Under the pieces are notes generated by a model. The model was not told the DNA's origin and did no database searches. It worked only from the letters and a program-made list of their open reading frames with translations. The position numbers were made by a program, and so were the translations under genes. From Streptomyces sp. Tu 3180 (lineage in GTDB: Bacteria; Actinomycetota; Actinomycetes; Streptomycetales; Streptomycetaceae): a stretch of 64,000 bases of DNA. The stretch's first letter is position 1, and each line of letters begins with the position of its first letter. The DNA lies in the NCBI RefSeq assembly GCF_009852415.1, contig NZ_WOXS01000002.1:6302001-6366000 (forward strand), given 5' to 3'. Below are positions 61,020 to 64,000 of the stretch, piece after piece.

Positions 61020-63680
61020 TCAGCGCCGCCCGCGCCGCAGCATCGCCCGCGCGCGTACCGTACGCGGATGGTCGGGGCCGAGCACCCGCTCGAAGCCCTC
61101 CAGCACCGCCCGGTGCTCGGCCTCGGCCTCGGCCGTCTGCCCCAGCGACTGCAGGGCCGCGGCGTGGTTCGACCGGCTCGTCAGCGTCGAGGGGTGGAGG
61201 GGACCGCGCAGCGCGGTGAAACTCTCCAGTACCGCCCGGTGCTCGGCCTCCGCCTCCGTGTACCGGCCGAGCGCGTGCAGCACCACACCGAGGTTGCCGC
61301 GGCTGGTCAGCGTGGAGGAGTGCGCCGGTCCCAGGACCCGCTGGAACCCCTCCAGCACTGCGCGCTGTTCGGTCTCGGCCTGGGCCGTGCGGTGCAGCGA
61401 GAGCAACAGCGCGGCCAGGTAGTTGCGGCTGGTCAGGGTGGAGGGATGGTCGCGTCCGAGGACGCGTGAGAAGTCGTCGACGACGGCCCGGTGCTCCTGT
61501 TCCGCCTCGCCCGTTCGGCCCAGGGCCTGCAGGACGACGGCCAGGTTGGACCGGCTGGTCAGCGTCGACGGGTGCTCGGGGCCGAGCACCCGGGCGAAGC
61601 CCTCCACGACGGCCCGGTGCTCCCGCTCCGCCTCCGTCACCTTGCCCCGTGCGTGCAGCACCACGGCCAGGTTCTCCCGGCTGGTCAGCGTCGAGGGATG
61701 GTCCGCGCCCAGGACGCGGGAGTAGCCCTCGTAGACCGAACGGTGCATCAGTTCCGCCTCGTCCAGCCGCTCCACCGCGTGCAGGACGAGTGTCGGGCTG
61801 CCTCGGCTGGTCAGGGCGTCGGGATGGTCCGGATCGAAGACCCGGGTGCTGGTGTCGAGGACCGTCCGGTGCTCGGCCTCCGCGTCCTCCAGCCGACCCA
61901 GCGACCGCAGAACGGCAGCCGTGTTGGGCGACCCGGCGGTCAGTTCGGCCTCGGCGGTCAACAGCAGCGACTGGTAGGCCTGGAGCACGGCACAGTGCTC
62001 CGCCTCGGCGGCGGCGACCTGACCGAGGTCGTGCAGCACGAAGGCGTGGTTGTTGCGGTTGGTGAGCGTGGCGGGATGGTCCTCGCCCAGGTCCCGCTTG
62101 CGTACGTCGCTGACGATGCGGTGCTGGGCCTCGGCCTCCTCCAGCTTGTCCAGGTCGTGCAGCACGAGCGCCAGGTTGTTCCGGCTGACCAGGGTCGCCG
62201 GGTCGTCCACGCCCAGGACCCGCAACCGGGCGTCCAGGACCGCCCGGTGCTCGGTCTCCGCCTCCCGCAGCCGGCCCAGCAACCGCAGCACGGCCGCGTA
62301 GTTGCCACGGCTGGTCAGCGTGTCCGGGGCGTCCTCGCCGAGCGAGGCGATACGGGCGTTGCGCACCCCCTCGTACGCGCGCAGTGCCGTGGCGTACTTG
62401 CCGTGGGCGCGCGCGATGGTGCCGACACGCATCGCGTCGGCGGCGTCGGCGAACTCCAGCACCGCCGTGAGGACGGTGTCGGAGACGGGGGCGGCGGTGC
62501 GGGTCGTCTCGTCCACCAGGTAGTCGTAGACGTCGACCGAGTCGGCGTCCACCGGCGTGAGCAGGGCCGTCGTCGTACGGACCTCAGTGGCCCACTCCCA
62601 CGCCTGCACCAGGTCCTCGCCCTGGTAGGGGATGCCGCCCCGGTTGGGCAGGTAGTGCACGGCCAGTTCTTCGAGCGCGGTCCGCGGCAGCGGGGCGGTC
62701 ACTCCGGCCCGGCGGCAGTCGACGGCCGCCGAGACGAGGGCGGCGCCCCGCGCGTGGTCCCCGCCGTCCCGGGCCGCGTGCCACAGGTGCAGCAGTTCGG
62801 GGCCGGCCGACAGGTACTCGGCGATACCGAACCGGTCCGCCTGGTTGAGCGCCGCCGAGATACGGGGGTCCCAGGTGCGGGTGGCGGCCCTGCTGCGCTC
62901 CGCGGCGGAGAATATGCGCGGCAGGTCGATGCGGTGGGCGAGGGCGAGGGCGTCCAGCACATCGCGGTTGAGCGGCCGGGAGGCGTTGTCGGCGCGCAGA
63001 TAGGTGTCCAGCTCGGAGGCACGGATGGTGGCGAGGACCACACGGTGCTGACTGCCGGAGTCCAGGAACCTGGTCAGCAGGTTCCTGGACAACCCGCCGT
63101 CGCCCAGGAACCGCTCCAGGTCGTCGAGCCAGAGTACGGCCCGGGGCGTGCCGGCCGTCTGCTCTATCGCGTAGGGCAGGGCGCTGCGCTGCTGCGGCGC
63201 CACCAGAGTGTGGTGCGACAAGGTGGCGGTGAGCGCCTCGTAGGCGGCCCGGGACTTGCCCGCCGTGGAGTCCCCGACGATCAGGACGAACGCGTTGGCG
63301 GCGGCCAGGTGCTCCCTCAGCTCGCCGTCGATGTCCCGGGGCACGTACGGGGGCTGGGCGGTCGCCGCACGGCCGGTGGCCCGGCGTGCCGCGTGCACGC
63401 CGAGCCAGGTGGGCTCGACGACCTGGCGGACCACGGGCAGGGCGCCCCTGGTGGTCAGACAACCCTCCCGCACGAAGTTCGCGGCCTCCTGGTCCCGCTG
63501 GAACCTCTGCACCAAGGTGTCCTGCCAATAGGTGGCGAAGACGGCCACCACGGCGGCGAGGGCGACGGCGAGCGCGGCCAGCCACGGCGCCCTCCACTCG
63601 GCAGCGGCCACGATCCCGGGCAGGGCGACGACCAGGGCCGCCGCGCTGGTGAGCAGAACTGGTTTGAGATGCCTGGCCAT
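61020..63680 (-). CDS. Membrane-anchored P-loop ATPase with ten kinesin-light-chain TPRs
   Basis: 886 aa. ATG 63680 is preferred over GTG 63713 because AGAGGG precedes it. Two N-terminal membrane helices ('PVLLTSAAALVVALPGIVAA' and 'WLAALAVALAAVVAVFATYW') are followed by an ATPase with Walker A 'VLIVGDSTAGKSRAAYEAL' (~132) and Walker B 'AVLWLDDLERFLGDGG'. Residues ~440-865 contain ten tandem 42-aa KLC-type TPRs of the form 'LGxDHPxTLTSRxNLAxVLxxLGR...AExEHRAVL'. It resembles NB-ARC/STAND-like signalling scaffolds of Streptomyces. It is convergent with the ATP-grasp gene (20 bp apart) and not part of that operon. Confidence 0.9.
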   Translation of the reverse strand: MARHLKPVLLTSAAALVVALPGIVAAAEWRAPWLAALAVALAAVVAVFATYWQDTLVQRFQRDQEAANFVREGCLTTRGALPVVRQVVEPTWLGVHAARRATGRAATAQPPYVPRDIDGELREHLAAANAFVLIVGDSTAGKSRAAYEALTATLSHHTLVAPQQRSALPYAIEQTAGTPRAVLWLDDLERFLGDGGLSRNLLTRFLDSGSQHRVVLATIRASELDTYLRADNASRPLNRDVLDALALAHRIDLPRIFSAAERSRAATRTWDPRISAALNQADRFGIAEYLSAGPELLHLWHAARDGGDHARGAALVSAAVDCRRAGVTAPLPRTALEELAVHYLPNRGGIPYQGEDLVQAWEWATEVRTTTALLTPVDADSVDVYDYLVDETTRTAAPVSDTVLTAVLEFADAADAMRVGTIARAHGKYATALRAYEGVRNARIASLGEDAPDTLTSRGNYAAVLRLLGRLREAETEHRAVLDARLRVLGVDDPATLVSRNNLALVLHDLDKLEEAEAQHRIVSDVRKRDLGEDHPATLTNRNNHAFVLHDLGQVAAAEAEHCAVLQAYQSLLLTAEAELTAGSPNTAAVLRSLGRLEDAEAEHRTVLDTSTRVFDPDHPDALTSRGSPTLVLHAVERLDEAELMHRSVYEGYSRVLGADHPSTLTSRENLAVVLHARGKVTEAEREHRAVVEGFARVLGPEHPSTLTSRSNLAVVLQALGRTGEAEQEHRAVVDDFSRVLGRDHPSTLTSRNYLAALLLSLHRTAQAETEQRAVLEGFQRVLGPAHSSTLTSRGNLGVVLHALGRYTEAEAEHRAVLESFTALRGPLHPSTLTSRSNHAAALQSLGQTAEAEAEHRAVLEGFERVLGPDHPRTVRARAMLRRGRR

Positions 63681-63827
63681 GTTCCCTCTGCGGCTCCCTT
63701 GGAACGGCAACACCTGGCAATCGACTCAAGCACCGGCCGATGTCCTTGTATAGGTCTGGAATGGTGCTTTTCTGCCACTCCTGACGCCGGGTCACCACAC
63801 GGCAGGGAATTCCCTCGGAAACCGGAG

Positions 63828-63862
63828 AACGGCGGGCCCGGGACGGCCCCGGACCCGCCGTT
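63828..63862 (-). terminator. Terminator of the glycoside hydrolase gene at the right edge
   Basis: AACGGCGGG and CCCGCCGTT form a 9-bp stem, extended by CCGGG/CCCGG after one mismatch, just after the stop at 63875 read on the minus strand. Confidence 0.7.
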
Positions 63863-63874
63863 CACGTCATTCGC

Positions 63875-64000
63875 TCACGCCAGCAGTTCCACCTCCGCCA
63901 GCGTGTGCTCGCCGTCCAGGATCAGGCGGTAGTGCGCGTACGTCCCCGGTGCCTCCACCGAGAACGCCCGGGTCTGCCGGTCCCAGGCGAAGGAGTCGCC
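63875..64000 (-). CDS. 3' end of a probable glycoside hydrolase
   Basis: Only the last 41 codons are in the window: 'GDSFAWDRQTRAFSV', 'EAPGTYAHYRLILDGEHTLA', 'EVELLA'. The pattern 'YxHYRLxxDGxxTLAEVELL' is the discoidin-like (F5/8 C) closing strand found at the end of large secreted glycosidases of Streptomyces, such as GH92 mannosidases. The family cannot be fixed from this tail. Confidence 0.7.
   Translation of the reverse strand, partial: GDSFAWDRQTRAFSVEAPGTYAHYRLILDGEHTLAEVELLA

Noticed and set aside
61491..63932. An 813-codon plus-strand frame and periodic DNA repeats considered as a CRISPR-like array
   Set aside because: The ~126-bp periodicity equals the 42-aa TPR unit on the minus strand. 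There are no constant repeats with unique spacers, and no cas genes.

Overview
The window is about 64 kb of very GC-rich DNA with strong third-position GC bias and translationally coupled operons. It looks like the chromosome of a Streptomyces or close relative. Supporting signs are paired HTH(DUF5753-like)/DUF397 genes, a histone-H1-like lysine/alanine tail, a CGNR zinc-finger regulator, a CebR-type operator, a DmdR/DtxR-type iron box, and a MurA paralogue with an HTH domain next to aconitase (as I recall, the SCO5998/SCO5999 arrangement of S. coelicolor). No tRNA, rRNA or CRISPR array was seen.

Layout. 1-9.3 kb: a LamG protein (5' end outside the window), a secreted 2334-aa RHS/YD-repeat polymorphic toxin with a pretoxin HINT domain, its overlapping but frameshifted immunity gene, a perfect terminator and an IS6-like transposase remnant. 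9.3-13.3 kb: a lipid-linked glycosylation cassette (GT2, GtrA, FAD oxidoreductase), a decayed membrane-protein fragment and a DUF3592 protein. 13.4-22.1 kb (minus strand): trypsin-like protease, PknG-like kinase, VWA protein, four-helix membrane sensor, solute-binding protein and SpoIIE-type phosphatase, resembling an elaborated form of the mycobacterial GlnX/GlnH/PknG sensing module. 22.6-37.0 kb: a defence-like island built around a divergent promoter. On the left (minus) are McrB-like, McrC-like and RelE-fused UvrD-like genes. On the right (plus) are a sigma-70 gene, DrmA-like and DrmB-like genes (the DISARM core), a second small UvrD-like ATPase and a membrane-active-looking protein. No methyltransferase is present.

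37.0-42.6 kb: WhiJ/AbaA-type regulatory loci (HATPase, XRE-HTH, DUF397 proteins) with two matching 23-bp CGTACG-armed operators, a histone-like protein and an N-terminally truncated CHAT protease. 42.8-49.7 kb: HTH-MurA, DUF4236, DinB, an aminoglycoside-phosphotransferase-fold protein, and aconitase behind a TamR-like palindrome and an iron box. 49.7-55.8 kb: a decaying plant-polysaccharide locus (acetylxylan esterase, DUF624, GH42 and GH67 remnants, CebR-type operators) interrupted by an intact CGNR regulator/hydrolase pair, ending in a duplicated fragment of the aconitase 3' end.

55.9-61.0 kb: a tight five-gene operon (cysteine-synthase-like, serine acetyltransferase-like, MalY/PatB-like, Asp/Glu-type racemase, PGM1-like ATP-grasp ligase) that looks like a small pathway for a modified amino acid or dipeptide. 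61.0-63.7 kb: an ATPase with ten kinesin-light-chain TPRs. The window ends in the 3' end of a probable glycoside hydrolase.

The two best candidates for an undescribed system are the sigma-linked DrmAB/McrBC island and the five-gene ATP-grasp pathway. Several genes carry single-base frameshifts, which could be true decay or assembly errors in GC-rich DNA.
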